A program made the translations under genes and the position numbers. Under the pieces are notes generated by a model. The model searched no databases and was not told the DNA's origin. It saw nothing but the letters and a program-made list of their open reading frames with translations. DNA of 64,000 nucleotides from Hymenobacter sp. BT559 (GTDB lineage: Bacteria > Bacteroidota > Bacteroidia > Cytophagales > Hymenobacteraceae). The stretch lies in NCBI RefSeq assembly GCF_016427535.1, contig NZ_JAELXV010000004.1:372001-436000 (forward strand), given 5' to 3'. Shown here piece after piece: positions 29,434 through 39,037 of the stretch. Within the stretch, counting starts at the first letter, position 1. Every line of letters starts with the position of its first letter.

Positions 29434-31005
29434 ATGCACACCAATTATTACTTCCTGCGCCAACTGGCTCCGGCCCTTATCGAGCGGCTGCGGGGCTACC
29501 GCGTAGCCAGCTGCTTTTCGCAGGAAAAGGACGAGCTGGTGATAGGCTTGCTGAGCAATACGGGCGCCGAGTTTTGGCTAAAGGCGCAGTTAGGGGCGGC
29601 CTTCCCGGCCCTGGCCCTACCCGAGACCTTCCAGCGGGCACGCCAAAACTCGGTAGACCTGCTGCCCGAGCTGCTGGGCCGCACGGTGGCCGAGGTCACG
29701 GCCTGGCCTCAGGACCGGGTGCTGCAATTCACGTTTGCAGAAGACGGCGCTACACTTGTCTTGAAGCTATACGGGCCGCGGCCGAACGCTATTTTTCGGC
29801 CTGCGGCGGAAGCGCCGGCCCAGCTGTTTCACCAGCGCTATACTGCCGATGCCGACTTGCAACCGGCTGCCACGGCCGCCCTGCCGCTTATTGGTGCTAC
29901 TGGCAAGCTGCCGCCCGCGCTAACCGACCTGCCAGCCCGCTTCCTGCGCGAGCAGCGCGGCTACGACCCCGCCCCACCCGAAACCAAGCAGCGCTTAGCG
30001 CAAGAATTGCTGGCCGAGCTAGAGCGTCCGGCCCATTATTACCTCATCGAGCTAGATGGGCGCACCCGGCTTAGCCTCGTGCCCCTAGGTACCATTTTGC
30101 AGACGCTGCCGGGCGATGACCCCATTGGGGCGCTACGGCGGTTTGTGCCGCTGGCGCTGGGCCGCCGGGCGCTTGAAACCGAGCGCCGCCAGCTGCGCCA
30201 GTTACTTGAGCGCCGAGCCGACGAGGCGAGCACCAGCGCCCACCTAGCGCGGCAGCGCCTGCACGCGCTGGCCCACGAAGCCGGCTACCGCCACCGGGCC
30301 GATTTGCTGATGGCTCACCTGCACGAAATCCATCCTGGCGCTACGCAGCTTGAGGTTATTGACTTCTACACTAACGAGCCGGTGGTGCTCAAACTCAAGC
30401 CCCTCGAAAAGCCGCAGCGCACTGCCGAAAACCTTTATCGCAAGGCTAAAAACCAGCAAATAGAGGAGCGTCAACTTAGCGAGCGCATTACTCGGCGCGA
30501 AGCCGAAGCCCTGCAAACGCTGGAGCTGCTGGAAGAGCTCGATACGCAGCCCACACTGCACGAATTGCGCAGCCTGCGCGCTTGGCGTAAGCAACACGGC
30601 CTAGACCCAGCTACGGCGGCTAAAGCAAGCACTGAGCTTCCTTTTAGGGTATTCGAGGACCAAGGCTTTACCATCCTGGTGGGGCGCAACGCGGCCAACA
30701 ACGACTTGTTAACCCAGAAATACGCGCACAAAGACGACCTCTGGCTGCACGCGAAAGATGTTACGGGCTCGCATGTCGTCATTCGGCACCGGGCCGGGCA
30801 CACGGTGCCGGAGCCCGTGGTAGAGCACGCCGCCCAGCTGGCCGGCTGGTATTCGCGCCGCCAGCACGATTCGCTGTGCCCCGTAACGGTGACGCATAAG
30901 AAGTTTGTGCGCAAGCCCAAGGGCGCGCTGCCAGGGCAGGTGGTGGTAGAGCGCGAGCGCGTGGTGCTAGTAGTGCCCGCCAACCCCTTTGAGCATACTG
31001 CTTAG
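29434..31005 (+). CDS. NFACT-family RNA-binding protein (RqcH/Rqc2-related)
   Basis: 523 residues in the order NFACT-N (MHTNYYFLRQLAPALIERLRGYRV to about 220), a coiled coil of about 130 residues rich in Arg/Gln/Glu (about 250-390), and the NFACT-R domain (DLWLHAKDVTGSHVVIRHRAG, then DSLCPVTVTHKKFVRKPKG). Relatives bind obstructed large ribosomal subunits and recruit tRNA-Ala to tag stalled chains; whether Bacteroidetes members do so is not shown by sequence. The ATG at 29434 is used. The gene ends in a good intrinsic terminator. Confidence 0.88.
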   Translation: MHTNYYFLRQLAPALIERLRGYRVASCFSQEKDELVIGLLSNTGAEFWLKAQLGAAFPALALPETFQRARQNSVDLLPELLGRTVAEVTAWPQDRVLQFTFAEDGATLVLKLYGPRPNAIFRPAAEAPAQLFHQRYTADADLQPAATAALPLIGATGKLPPALTDLPARFLREQRGYDPAPPETKQRLAQELLAELERPAHYYLIELDGRTRLSLVPLGTILQTLPGDDPIGALRRFVPLALGRRALETERRQLRQLLERRADEASTSAHLARQRLHALAHEAGYRHRADLLMAHLHEIHPGATQLEVIDFYTNEPVVLKLKPLEKPQRTAENLYRKAKNQQIEERQLSERITRREAEALQTLELLEELDTQPTLHELRSLRAWRKQHGLDPATAAKASTELPFRVFEDQGFTILVGRNAANNDLLTQKYAHKDDLWLHAKDVTGSHVVIRHRAGHTVPEPVVEHAAQLAGWYSRRQHDSLCPVTVTHKKFVRKPKGALPGQVVVERERVVLVVPANPFEHTA

Positions 31006-31058
31006 GTAGCCCCTGGCTCTCTTCTATTAGCTAAGCGGGTGGGAACGCTGTAATATAC

Positions 31059-31091
31059 AAAAAGCCCGCTTTGCAGCGGGCTTTTTGTTTT
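31059..31091 (+). terminator. Intrinsic terminator after the NFACT gene
   Basis: Stem AAAAAGCCCGCT / AGCGGGCTTTTT (31059-31070 with 31075-31086) followed by GTTTTT on the plus strand. It lies directly beside the 3' end of the minus-strand tRNA gene and could serve both. Confidence 0.85.
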
Positions 31092-31095
31092 TGCG

Positions 31096-31177
31096 TGCGC
31101 GCGGGGAGATTCGAACTCCCACACCCGAAGGCACCACCCCCTCAAGATGGCGTGTCTACCAGTTTCACCACGTGCGC
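31096..31177 (-). tRNA. tRNA-Leu (anticodon GAG)
   Basis: 82-nt class II tRNA on the minus strand. The anticodon stem CCATC/GGTGG encloses the loop TTGAGGG, giving GAG. The D arm (GGTGAAACTGGTAGACAC), long variable arm (TGCCTTCGGGTGT) and T arm (GGGAGTTCGAATCTCCC) are complete. CCA is not encoded. The acceptor helix GCGCACG/CGCGCGC has one A-C mismatch at the fifth pair. Confidence 0.93.
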
Positions 31178-31239
31178 AAAAGGCAATCGGTAACTTGGGC
31201 GGCTTAGCGGCCGGCTTCACTGAGGTGGTAAAGCGGGTG

Positions 31240-31271
31240 CAAAGGTACGCGCCCAATTTGCTTCTACGCAA
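31240..31271 (-). promoter_or_regulatory. Bacteroidetes promoter of tRNA-Leu
   Basis: -7 element TACCTTTG (31240-31247) and -33 TTG (31269-31271) separated by 21 nt on the minus strand, about 60 bp upstream of the mature tRNA 5' end. It matches the primary-sigma consensus of Bacteroidetes and supports the lineage assignment. Confidence 0.75.
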
Positions 31272-31391
31272 CACTGAGGCAAAAAATGCTTGAAAAATTA
31301 AGCTCTTCAATTATCCTTCACGAAGCCTGTGAGTTCTTTGGCAAGGTCTTAGCTCAGCTTTGCCTGCTCAACTTTTTTTCAATCTTCGCTC

Positions 31392-31844
31392 ATGCCTGCC
31401 ACCAAACAATCATTTTTTGGTCGCTTTGCTGAAAAAACCACACAGTACTCGGGTTCCACGGCCGTATTTGTAAGTGCAGTGGGCCTGGTGCTGCTGTGGG
31501 CCGCAACGGGCCCTTTCTTCCAGTATTCCGAAACCTGGCAACTGGTCATTAACACGAGTACCACCATCATCACCTTCTTGATGGTATTTCTCATTCAGCG
31601 GGCCCAAAATAAAGACTCGCTGGTACTGCATCTTAAGCTCAATGAGCTGCTGGCGGCTACCAAGGGCGCCAGCAACCGCCTTATCAATGCGCAGGACTTC
31701 TCAGAGGAAGAAATCAAGCTCATTCACCAGTTTTACTGCCTACTGGCCGAAAAAGCCAAGGAAGACAATGACCTAGGCGAAACCCATTCGGTAGAAGAAG
31801 CCGAGGATAACCACCACGAGAAGCTGGCGGCCCACCGCGACTAA
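31392..31844 (+). CDS. Low-affinity iron permease family protein
   Basis: 150-residue membrane protein with two clear transmembrane helices (about 24-42 and 53-70) and an acidic C-terminal helical tail. The core STAVFVSAVGLVLLWAATGPFF, then TSTTIITFLMVFLIQRAQNKD and LHLKLNELLAAT, matches the small bacterial proteins related to the yeast Fet4 low-affinity iron permease. Transport activity of this bacterial family is not well established. The gene is monocistronic and followed by a 60-bp palindrome. Confidence 0.85.
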   Translation: MPATKQSFFGRFAEKTTQYSGSTAVFVSAVGLVLLWAATGPFFQYSETWQLVINTSTTIITFLMVFLIQRAQNKDSLVLHLKLNELLAATKGASNRLINAQDFSEEEIKLIHQFYCLLAEKAKEDNDLGETHSVEEAEDNHHEKLAAHRD

Positions 31845-31877
31845 TAGCAAGCTGCCAAGCTTACCTTAGCCAGTAGC

Positions 31878-31937
31878 CCAAACTAAAAGGAAAGGGGCCC
31901 GGTCAGTACTGACCGGGCCCCTTTCCTTTTAGTTTGG
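31878..31937. terminator. 60-bp perfect palindrome between convergent genes
   Basis: The sequence is fully self-complementary from 31878 to 31937, centred on AGTACT, with arms CCAAACTAAAAGG...GGTCAGT and no unpaired loop. The arm end CCTTTTAGTTT gives a T-rich tail. It would act as a terminator for both convergent genes. Confidence 0.8.
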
Positions 31938-31949
31938 ACTTGTGCAAGA

Positions 31950-32498
31950 CTAGCGGCGGTGGCGCTTGGCTTTGGTCTTGGTAACCTTCTTAGCGGCCGT
32001 ATGATGCGTAGTGGCCTTTTTGGTTTTCGTCTTGGTCTTATGCGCAACTGCCTTCTTGGTGGTGCGGTGCGCAGTGGCTTTAGTAGCCTTGGTGTGGCGA
32101 GCAGTTTTGCTGCTGCGCTTGGTGGCTTTGGCCCTAGTAGCGGTACTGTGGTGGCGGGTGCTGCGCGCGCGGCTGTAGTGGCGCAAGGCCGTATGGCGCT
32201 CGGTGTGCGTGACGACGGCTACGTCTTCGGGACGGGCTTCGGCAGCTTCAGCGTCGTGGGTGATGGCATCTAGCTCGGGGGCCGCAGTGCTTTCCAGCTC
32301 GGCCGACGAGGCCATTACCTTCGTCATTTCAGCCATTTTCTTGCGGCGGATGGGCATCAGAAAGTCGCGCTCGGCCCGCTCACGGATACTCAGTTTTTCC
32401 TCGCCGGGCAGTTTGGTTACGGCCGGGGCTTTATCGGCTTGGGCCATGGCCGCTGAAGAGCTCAGCAGCAGGGCACAAAGGGCAATTAACTTCCGCAT
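31950..32498 (-). CDS. Secreted protein with histone-like basic tail
   Basis: 182 residues. A signal peptide (MRKLIALCALLLSSSAAMAQ) is followed by an acidic/neutral middle and, from about residue 105, a low-complexity tail made almost only of Lys, Arg, His, Thr and Ala, with repeated TKKA/TKAT/AHKT patterns and the ending AKRHRR. The tail resembles histone H1 or mycobacterial HupB tails in composition but is on an exported protein, so binding to anionic polymers (LPS, DNA in the matrix, teichoic-like glycans) is a guess. The start is the ATG at 32498. Confidence 0.65.
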   Translation of the reverse strand: MRKLIALCALLLSSSAAMAQADKAPAVTKLPGEEKLSIRERAERDFLMPIRRKKMAEMTKVMASSAELESTAAPELDAITHDAEAAEARPEDVAVVTHTERHTALRHYSRARSTRHHSTATRAKATKRSSKTARHTKATKATAHRTTKKAVAHKTKTKTKKATTHHTAAKKVTKTKAKRHRR

Positions 32499-32682
32499 CA
32501 ATAACTTAATGAGTTGTTTAGGAAAAACAAAAATAAGCCGTTGACCCTGACCGACCAAGGCTACGGCACCTCGAGCAACGGTCTTTTTTCAACCTCTGCT
32601 CGCGCTGGCAGCCGCCAACTAGCGCTGTATCAGAGCCTCTAACGCCGGGCACCGCAAGCAGTGCTTGAACCCGGGATTTATC

Positions 32683-35600
32683 CTATTTTGTGGCTTCGGC
32701 AATGCGCAGGCGATGCCCTACCGACTGCGCCTCAAACTCGGGCGCATACAGGCACTGCACCTGGCTGAGGCCACCTGAGAAGTCGCCAGCCTGGCTGGCC
32801 CGCAGCCGGTATTCGAATACATGCGTGCCCCGCGGCACTGCGCTTAGGAAGAAGTTTGTGGCCGCATCGCAGGGGCTCTCATAGTATCCTAGGCCGTTTT
32901 GGTACCGGTAGCCGCTGAGCTGATTGAGGGGCTCGAGGCCAGCGGCGCGCTGGTCTTTGAGGTGCACATATTCGAGGGCACGGTCGGTGCGCAGCACGAG
33001 GCGCACTACTAGCGCATCGCCCACGCGTAGCGGCGTGGCCGCCGTGAGGGGCTCGAGCTGTGGGCCGCTGGCGGTACGCGTTTCGCGATAGAGTTGGCGC
33101 TCGAGGCTGAGCGGCGTGGCGGCAGGCGTCACCTTGTCTAGGTCCTCAAAGTACTGCCAGTAGAGCGCGCCCCAGGCCACACCCGGGCTGGGTTTGGTCA
33201 GGGTTACCTTACCTAGGGCGGGCTTTATTTCGGCGGCGGGCCAGGTGGTTTTGAGGTAGCCAGTGCCAGCCTGAGCACCGGTGGTCGGCACGGCCTCGCC
33301 GCCTACGGTGGCTTGCAGGGCAGGCGCGGCGGCCGTCCAGTCGGTGCCGCGCAGCAGCAGAGCATAGCAAGCGTCGGCGGTGGCGCGGGTGCTTTCCCAG
33401 TTGTGGGTTTGCTTTTGGGTGAGCAGCCACAGCTTCATTTCGTCCACCGATTTTTGGTCGTTTTTGATTTCGTCGAAGGCCTCGATGAGGGTGGCCTGGG
33501 TTTCGGTGGGGGCCTCGCGCCAGTAGTAGCCGCCGCGCACGTCCTTCCAGTACATGCCTAGGTCGGGCGAGTGCAGGGCATTTTCGGTGAGCGCGCGCAA
33601 AATGGCTTGGGCGGCCGGGGCGGCCTTGCTGTCGCGGTGCAGCGCCAGGGCCAGCTGCGCTTGCAGGTAGCGCGTTTGGGTGGGCCAGTAGGTGGCGGCC
33701 TGGCCGCGGTAGTAGGCGTAGGCCGCCTGGGCAGCGGCGGCCGGGACGGACTGGGGCCAGAAACTACGAGCGTACAAAGCCTGCACTACTAGGTCGCCTA
33801 GGTGGTTATCGGTGAGCTTCACGCCCTTTTGCTGGCGCAGTGCGGCGTAGTCGCGGGCGGTGGCACCGTCAAGGTAGCGCAGGGCATTTTGCAGCAGCGG
33901 GCTGGCTACGTCGTTTTGGCTAGCATCGAAGGCGCCGAGCTTCTTGAGCTTGCCGAAGCCCGCCACGATGAGCTGCGTGATGTAGCGGTCAGCCGGCATC
34001 TTCTCGAACCACGGGAACGAGCCGTCGGGTAGCTGCATGGCTTGCAGCTTGGCCAGGGCGCGGGTGGTTTCGGCTTGCAGGCGCGGCTCGTCGAAGAGGG
34101 TACCTAGGCGGGCCAGGCGCTCGGTTTCGGTCTGGGCATCGCGCACCCAGGGAGTCTCTTGCAGCAGCAGGTTTTTGAGGTCCTGGTTTTGGGCGAGCTT
34201 GCTGGCTAGCTGCTCGCGCTGCTGGGCGGTGCCGCTTTGGGCCTGGCGCTGCCACTCGGCCAACATGGTTTTGAAGCGCGGGTTAGCCTTCAGAATTTGA
34301 GCCGCCAGCAGGTTGGCGTAAAGGCGGCTGAATACCTGCTCGGAGCACTCGTAGGGGTACTCCATGAGGTAGGGCAGACTTTGCACGGCATACCAGGCGG
34401 GGTTGGCAGTCAGCTCCAGTGTGAGCGAGTAGTTGCGCCGAGTGGGGCTGCTGGTGCTGGTGAGCTTCTTCAGCTCGTAGGTGCGGGTGCCAGGGCCCAC
34501 GATGGGCAGCGGCAGGCTCTCGGTGATGAGGATTTTGTTAGGCAGGACGGGCAGGGTGTTTTCCTCGCCGTCGGAGTACGAAGGATTGTTTTTCGTTTCC
34601 CGCTTTTTGCCTTTCGGGGCCTCTCCCCCAGCCTGAGCTACCACGCGGTAGGTCACGGCTACGGGCGCAAAGTCGGCGGGCAGGCTCAATTGCCAACCTA
34701 GGGCCACGCTTTGGTGAGCAGCGGCTGTTACGGCTTGCTGGGCGTTGCCTTTGAGCAACTGGCTGGTGAGGTCTTGCCCGGTAGCGGCGTCGAGCAGGAA
34801 TAGCTGGGCCGTGCCGCTGAGGACGCGGTCGGTGAGGTTAGAGAACTTGGCGGGGAACGTAAACGTGTCGCCGGGCCGCAGGAAACGCGGCGCGTTGGGC
34901 GTAATCTGAATTTCCTTCTGCGTTACGAGCTGGCGGGCCAGTTGGCCGGTGTGCAACTGTTTGTCGTGGGCCAGGGCTAGCAGCTGCCAGCGGGTCACGG
35001 CCTCGGGCATCTGGAATTCGAGCACTACGTCGCCGGTTGCGTCGGTGTGCAGGGCAGGCTGCCAGAAGGCCGTCTCGCGGAAGTCGGTGCGAGTGGAAAC
35101 AGTAGCAAGGTCAGGGCCTTGCTGATTTTCTTGCTTGCCACGCGCAGCATCGGCCGACCTTACCTCACTATCTTTTGCTATGACGGGAGGACTAAATTTT
35201 ACTGTATTTACCCTAGGAGGAGCAGGCGCGGCTGCGGCCATGCTACGCATCGACCTTGCAGGAGCGGCGTCTGCCTCCGGTGAAAGCCCGCCTCTTACAG
35301 TACGCACTACCATACGCCTACCTCGGCTATAAATAATTTTATCTGTTACTTCAGTAGTCTCGGCCAAATACTGTTGCCAATCATTTAGCTCCGGATAATT
35401 AACAGCTTCTGGGCCTGAACTACCGTCCGTAGTATCGTAGGAATCCGAGCGAGTTTCTCCAAACTCGCCCTGCCACCAGAACCGCGCTGGGTAGTCTCCC
35501 CCACCAAAACTTAGCTCCTCAAAGCTGTGCTTGCGGAATATATCTAGGCTCTGGTCATAGAGCGTGGCTAGCAGCTCGGCCTCGGCGGGGCGGCCGTTGG

Positions 35601-38600
35601 CTTGCCGAATGGTCACGCGCCAGGTTTCCTTTTGGCCGGGCTGGAGCCGGTCGCGGAAGGTGGCGATGCTGAGGCGCAGCGGCTGGGGCTGCTCGGCCAC
35701 CTGCACGGTGGCGTCGTGGAGGTAGAGGCGGCCGTCGCGCACCTGCGTGGTATGGATATACAATGGACCTAGGGTGGTGGCCGGACCACTTTCTACCTCC
35801 AGGCGGCGCTGCTCGCCGGCCTTCAGAGTTAGCCACTCCTGGCGTAGGATTTGGCCGCCGCGCTCTACTTCGAGCAAGATGCGGGCGTCGGCCTCGCGGC
35901 TGCCCAGCAGCACGAGGGTACGCCCACCGGGGGCTACCGTATCGGCGGGCACCGCAAACCAGTTGGGCGTGGCGTAGGGCACGGTGCTGGCCTGGGCATC
36001 GTAGAGCACAAAGTCGAGGCGGGCGTGGGCCGCCGTATCGGGCGCGGCGGCTTGGGCTTCGAGGCGGTAGCGGCCGGTGGGCACGCCCGCCAGCAGGGCG
36101 CCTAGGTCGAGCGAAGAGCTGGCTTTGGTATCGAAGGGCAGTGTCTTAACCAGCTCGGCAGGCGCCTCATTGTCCGGGGCTTCGGGGGCGGGGCCAGGCA
36201 CGCCGGGCGGGCCCTGGCGGTAGCGGCGGGCCAGCAGGCGCAGCGTGCCGGTGGCGGGCAGCGGCTCGCCGGTGGCGTTGGTGCCGAGCAGCGTGACGGC
36301 CGGCAGGTGCTGCCGGTCGATAAGCTCGGGGCCAGCGAGCTGCAAGCTGAGCGGGTTGCGGCCAATGACCACGTTGCGGGTGCCGGTGCGCGTCTCGCCA
36401 GCGGCATCAGTCACGTCGGCGGTTACTTCAAACAGGTAGCCCGGCTCCCATCGGCGGCCCGGCTTGGTAGCAGGCAGCGGCGGCGTGAAGGTGAGCACGA
36501 AACGCCCTTCGGCATCGGTAGTGGTAGTGCCGTGGGCGATTTCCTGGCTGCCACGCCCCCCGCCGGGCGGGTAGATGCGGCGCCCTCGCGCACCGCCGTA
36601 CTCGGCAAACAGCGGCCACAGTTCGCGGCGCGTGATGCGGTATTTCACGGTAGCCCCATCCGTGGCCTGCCCGGCGTAGGCACGGGCGCGGCCGTTCAAA
36701 GTCAGCGGTTGGCCGAGCTGCGGCCGGCCGGGGACCGAGTCGAGCGTTACCAAGAAGGTAGGTCGCTTGTAATCTTCTACCGAGAAGCCCAGGCTGCCAT
36801 TGTCCGTTTGCAGGGTCATCTCGCCATTGAGCAGGCCCGCCGGCAGCACCAGTGAGCCATTGAACGAGCCGTACTCCGAGGTGGTAAAGGTCAGCGTTTG
36901 GGCGGTTTGGCCATTCACATCCACGAGGCGCACGCTCACCGGTTGGCCCGTTAACAGGCTGTTTTTGGCACCTAGGGTCTCAGTCAGGATGCCTTTGAAG
37001 TAAAGCGTCTGCCCCGGCCGGTAGATGGCGCGGTCGGTGAAGAGGAAAGTACGGCGCTGCGCTGGCGGGGTAGCGGGGCTGCTAGGGTAATAGCCATTGA
37101 GCGGCGTCAGCAACGTATCGCGGCCCAGCCACGAGCGCACGCTGCGCAATTGCTCGCGCCCTAGGTTGTTGGTGGGCTGACTCGGCGCCAGCAGCGTTGC
37201 TTCGCCAGTAGTGCTGGTCAGCTGCACGTCGCCCAGGCGGCGGTCGTCGCGCTGCTTGGTACGGTTGTAAACGTTGTAGGAAGCCTGGTTTTTCACCCCA
37301 GCCAACGGCGCCCCGGTGGCTCGGTTGAGTAGCAACACCGAAGTGGCGCCAGTGGCCGCAGGACGGTGTACGAGGCTTAGTTGGCTGGCACCCAGCAGAG
37401 CGTAGGCCGTCACGGTACCGCCTGGCGCCGCGCTAGCGGCCGGGTCGGTCGAAAGAACGGCTTTATTGCTGAGTAAAATGAGGTAGTACCCAGCCGGCAG
37501 TGCCGCGCCCGCCACCACCGGCTTGTGCTCTTTGTAATCGAGCGGGTGCGCGGGCAGCGGCAGCGCCCAGGTAGCGGCCGGTGCTGCCTTCAGGGCGCGG
37601 GCAAAGCGTTTGGCCAGCGGCCGGTCTTGCACGTCGTAGCCAGCCCCCTGCTCCCACTCTTTCGAGGTGATGCGATATGCCCAGGCGTGCAGCTCCGTCA
37701 CGTTGCGGGCCGTAACATCGAGGCGCCAGGGCTGGCCGGGCACCACAATATCGGAGGCCGTGAAGGAGACTTCGGGCTGCTCAATCTGGGCGCGTAAGGT
37801 TCGCGCCCGCGCCGCGCCGCGCGACTTTGGAAACCGAGCTTCGGCGGCCCGTGTCAGGGCCACGGCGACTACGGGGTCAGCTTCGCGCTTGGCTTCAGCC
37901 TGGCGGGCTATAAACTCCGTGCTGATAGGTAGCGCTTTGTACGCGTCGGCCATCCGGGCCAGGGCGGGCTCGTACTGGTCACCTAGGTCGGTATTCTGGG
38001 TCAGGCCGTGCAGGTAGTCGAGGCGCTGCAGGTCCACATCGGCCAGCGCGGCGGAGTTATTGGCACCTAGTCGGGTGGCGGTAAGGCGCTGCAACAGCCG
38101 CAGCACGTGCAGCTGGCCATTGAGCGAATCGGCGGCTGGAGCATCCAGCTTCAGCGCGGCAAACTCTTGGGCGCTGCCAAACAGCTTGGGGTCGGTGGGC
38201 TCGAACTGCTGCTCGGGCTGCGTGATGTACAGCTCCTGGTCTTGTAGGCCCGCGATGGCGCGCTGGGCCAGCAGGTCGTAGAGCGTGGGGCGCAGCTGGC
38301 GGCCTTCGGCATCGCCGCCGGTGGCGAGGTCACCTAGGGCGGCCAGGGTAGTTTTTAGCTGGCGCTGGGGCTCATCTTCTACCGACTGGTAGTAGTGCCG
38401 CACAATGGCCGCGCCCAGCCGGCCGGCATCCCAGGTGGCGAGGGTGGTGCCGCCATCGGCGGCGCCGGGCGTGGCTTGGTCGGCAGTGGGCGCGGCGCCC
38501 TGGGTACGCTCGTAGAGCTGGTAGCGGTACTCGTTGTAGTAGTTGGCGTACAGCCCCGCCAGCAGCGAATGCAAGATGGGCCGGGCCGGAAACTGCGCCG

Positions 38601-38904
38601 TTTTCAGGTCGGCTTCGAGTAGGGCGATGGCCTTCTCGTCGGCGTCATTTTCCTTGTTGCTGAGCAACCTTATTTTGTAGAGCAGCGCCCGCACGTAGGC
38701 CGAGGCGTTGTTTTCGCGCTTAGCCTGCTGGTATATTTTCTCAACCAGCGGGGCGGCCGTGGCCGTCTGGTCCTTCTTGAGCAGGGCGTCGATTTTCTTC
38801 CACTGCGGGGGCAGCGGTGGGTTGGGGCCAGGTGCCGCCGAATCAGCCAGAAAAGCAGTCATTAACAGCGAGCCAACCAGGCCCAGCAACAGTAAGTAGC
38901 GCAT
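32683..38904 (-). CDS. Alpha-2-macroglobulin family protein, thioester-containing
   Basis: 2073 residues, exported (signal sequence MRYLLLLGLVGSLLMTAFLADS, no lipobox). The N-terminal 500 residues are helical and alpha-solenoid-like. Macroglobulin beta-domains follow (TDRAIYRPGQTLYFKGIL marks MG1), then the bait-like segment near 1125-1250, the ANA-like PEAVTRWQLLALAHD, and the thioester domain with CxEQ (PYECSEQVFSRL, Cys1520) inside an alpha/alpha toroid. Bacterial members are thought to trap proteases that enter through the outer membrane. It is larger than the usual 1500-1900 residues, and no pbpC partner is adjacent. The start at 38904 is set by the signal peptide. Confidence 0.9.
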   Translation of the reverse strand: MRYLLLLGLVGSLLMTAFLADSAAPGPNPPLPPQWKKIDALLKKDQTATAAPLVEKIYQQAKRENNASAYVRALLYKIRLLSNKENDADEKAIALLEADLKTAQFPARPILHSLLAGLYANYYNEYRYQLYERTQGAAPTADQATPGAADGGTTLATWDAGRLGAAIVRHYYQSVEDEPQRQLKTTLAALGDLATGGDAEGRQLRPTLYDLLAQRAIAGLQDQELYITQPEQQFEPTDPKLFGSAQEFAALKLDAPAADSLNGQLHVLRLLQRLTATRLGANNSAALADVDLQRLDYLHGLTQNTDLGDQYEPALARMADAYKALPISTEFIARQAEAKREADPVVAVALTRAAEARFPKSRGAARARTLRAQIEQPEVSFTASDIVVPGQPWRLDVTARNVTELHAWAYRITSKEWEQGAGYDVQDRPLAKRFARALKAAPAATWALPLPAHPLDYKEHKPVVAGAALPAGYYLILLSNKAVLSTDPAASAAPGGTVTAYALLGASQLSLVHRPAATGATSVLLLNRATGAPLAGVKNQASYNVYNRTKQRDDRRLGDVQLTSTTGEATLLAPSQPTNNLGREQLRSVRSWLGRDTLLTPLNGYYPSSPATPPAQRRTFLFTDRAIYRPGQTLYFKGILTETLGAKNSLLTGQPVSVRLVDVNGQTAQTLTFTTSEYGSFNGSLVLPAGLLNGEMTLQTDNGSLGFSVEDYKRPTFLVTLDSVPGRPQLGQPLTLNGRARAYAGQATDGATVKYRITRRELWPLFAEYGGARGRRIYPPGGGRGSQEIAHGTTTTDAEGRFVLTFTPPLPATKPGRRWEPGYLFEVTADVTDAAGETRTGTRNVVIGRNPLSLQLAGPELIDRQHLPAVTLLGTNATGEPLPATGTLRLLARRYRQGPPGVPGPAPEAPDNEAPAELVKTLPFDTKASSSLDLGALLAGVPTGRYRLEAQAAAPDTAAHARLDFVLYDAQASTVPYATPNWFAVPADTVAPGGRTLVLLGSREADARILLEVERGGQILRQEWLTLKAGEQRRLEVESGPATTLGPLYIHTTQVRDGRLYLHDATVQVAEQPQPLRLSIATFRDRLQPGQKETWRVTIRQANGRPAEAELLATLYDQSLDIFRKHSFEELSFGGGDYPARFWWQGEFGETRSDSYDTTDGSSGPEAVNYPELNDWQQYLAETTEVTDKIIYSRGRRMVVRTVRGGLSPEADAAPARSMRSMAAAAPAPPRVNTVKFSPPVIAKDSEVRSADAARGKQENQQGPDLATVSTRTDFRETAFWQPALHTDATGDVVLEFQMPEAVTRWQLLALAHDKQLHTGQLARQLVTQKEIQITPNAPRFLRPGDTFTFPAKFSNLTDRVLSGTAQLFLLDAATGQDLTSQLLKGNAQQAVTAAAHQSVALGWQLSLPADFAPVAVTYRVVAQAGGEAPKGKKRETKNNPSYSDGEENTLPVLPNKILITESLPLPIVGPGTRTYELKKLTSTSSPTRRNYSLTLELTANPAWYAVQSLPYLMEYPYECSEQVFSRLYANLLAAQILKANPRFKTMLAEWQRQAQSGTAQQREQLASKLAQNQDLKNLLLQETPWVRDAQTETERLARLGTLFDEPRLQAETTRALAKLQAMQLPDGSFPWFEKMPADRYITQLIVAGFGKLKKLGAFDASQNDVASPLLQNALRYLDGATARDYAALRQQKGVKLTDNHLGDLVVQALYARSFWPQSVPAAAAQAAYAYYRGQAATYWPTQTRYLQAQLALALHRDSKAAPAAQAILRALTENALHSPDLGMYWKDVRGGYYWREAPTETQATLIEAFDEIKNDQKSVDEMKLWLLTQKQTHNWESTRATADACYALLLRGTDWTAAAPALQATVGGEAVPTTGAQAGTGYLKTTWPAAEIKPALGKVTLTKPSPGVAWGALYWQYFEDLDKVTPAATPLSLERQLYRETRTASGPQLEPLTAATPLRVGDALVVRLVLRTDRALEYVHLKDQRAAGLEPLNQLSGYRYQNGLGYYESPCDAATNFFLSAVPRGTHVFEYRLRASQAGDFSGGLSQVQCLYAPEFEAQSVGHRLRIAEATK

Positions 38905-38959
38905 GGGAAACACAACAGTGATACCCCAAAGATGCCAGAACCGCGCCAAGTGCACATTT

Positions 38960-39037
38960 TCTAATGAGCAATTAACAATGAGTAATGAGCAGGCTACTTA
39001 TTGAGTCTATTAGTTACTCATTGCTAATTGCTCATTG
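38960..39037. repeat. Heptamer-phased inverted repeat (AATGAGC type)
   Basis: Left arm AATGAGC-AATTAAC-AATGAGT-AATGAGC in exact 7-base steps; right arm on the opposite strand AATGAGC-AATTAGC-AATGAGT. The right arm contains the TGA stop codon of mreD. It separates mreD from the macroglobulin gene. Confidence 0.7.
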
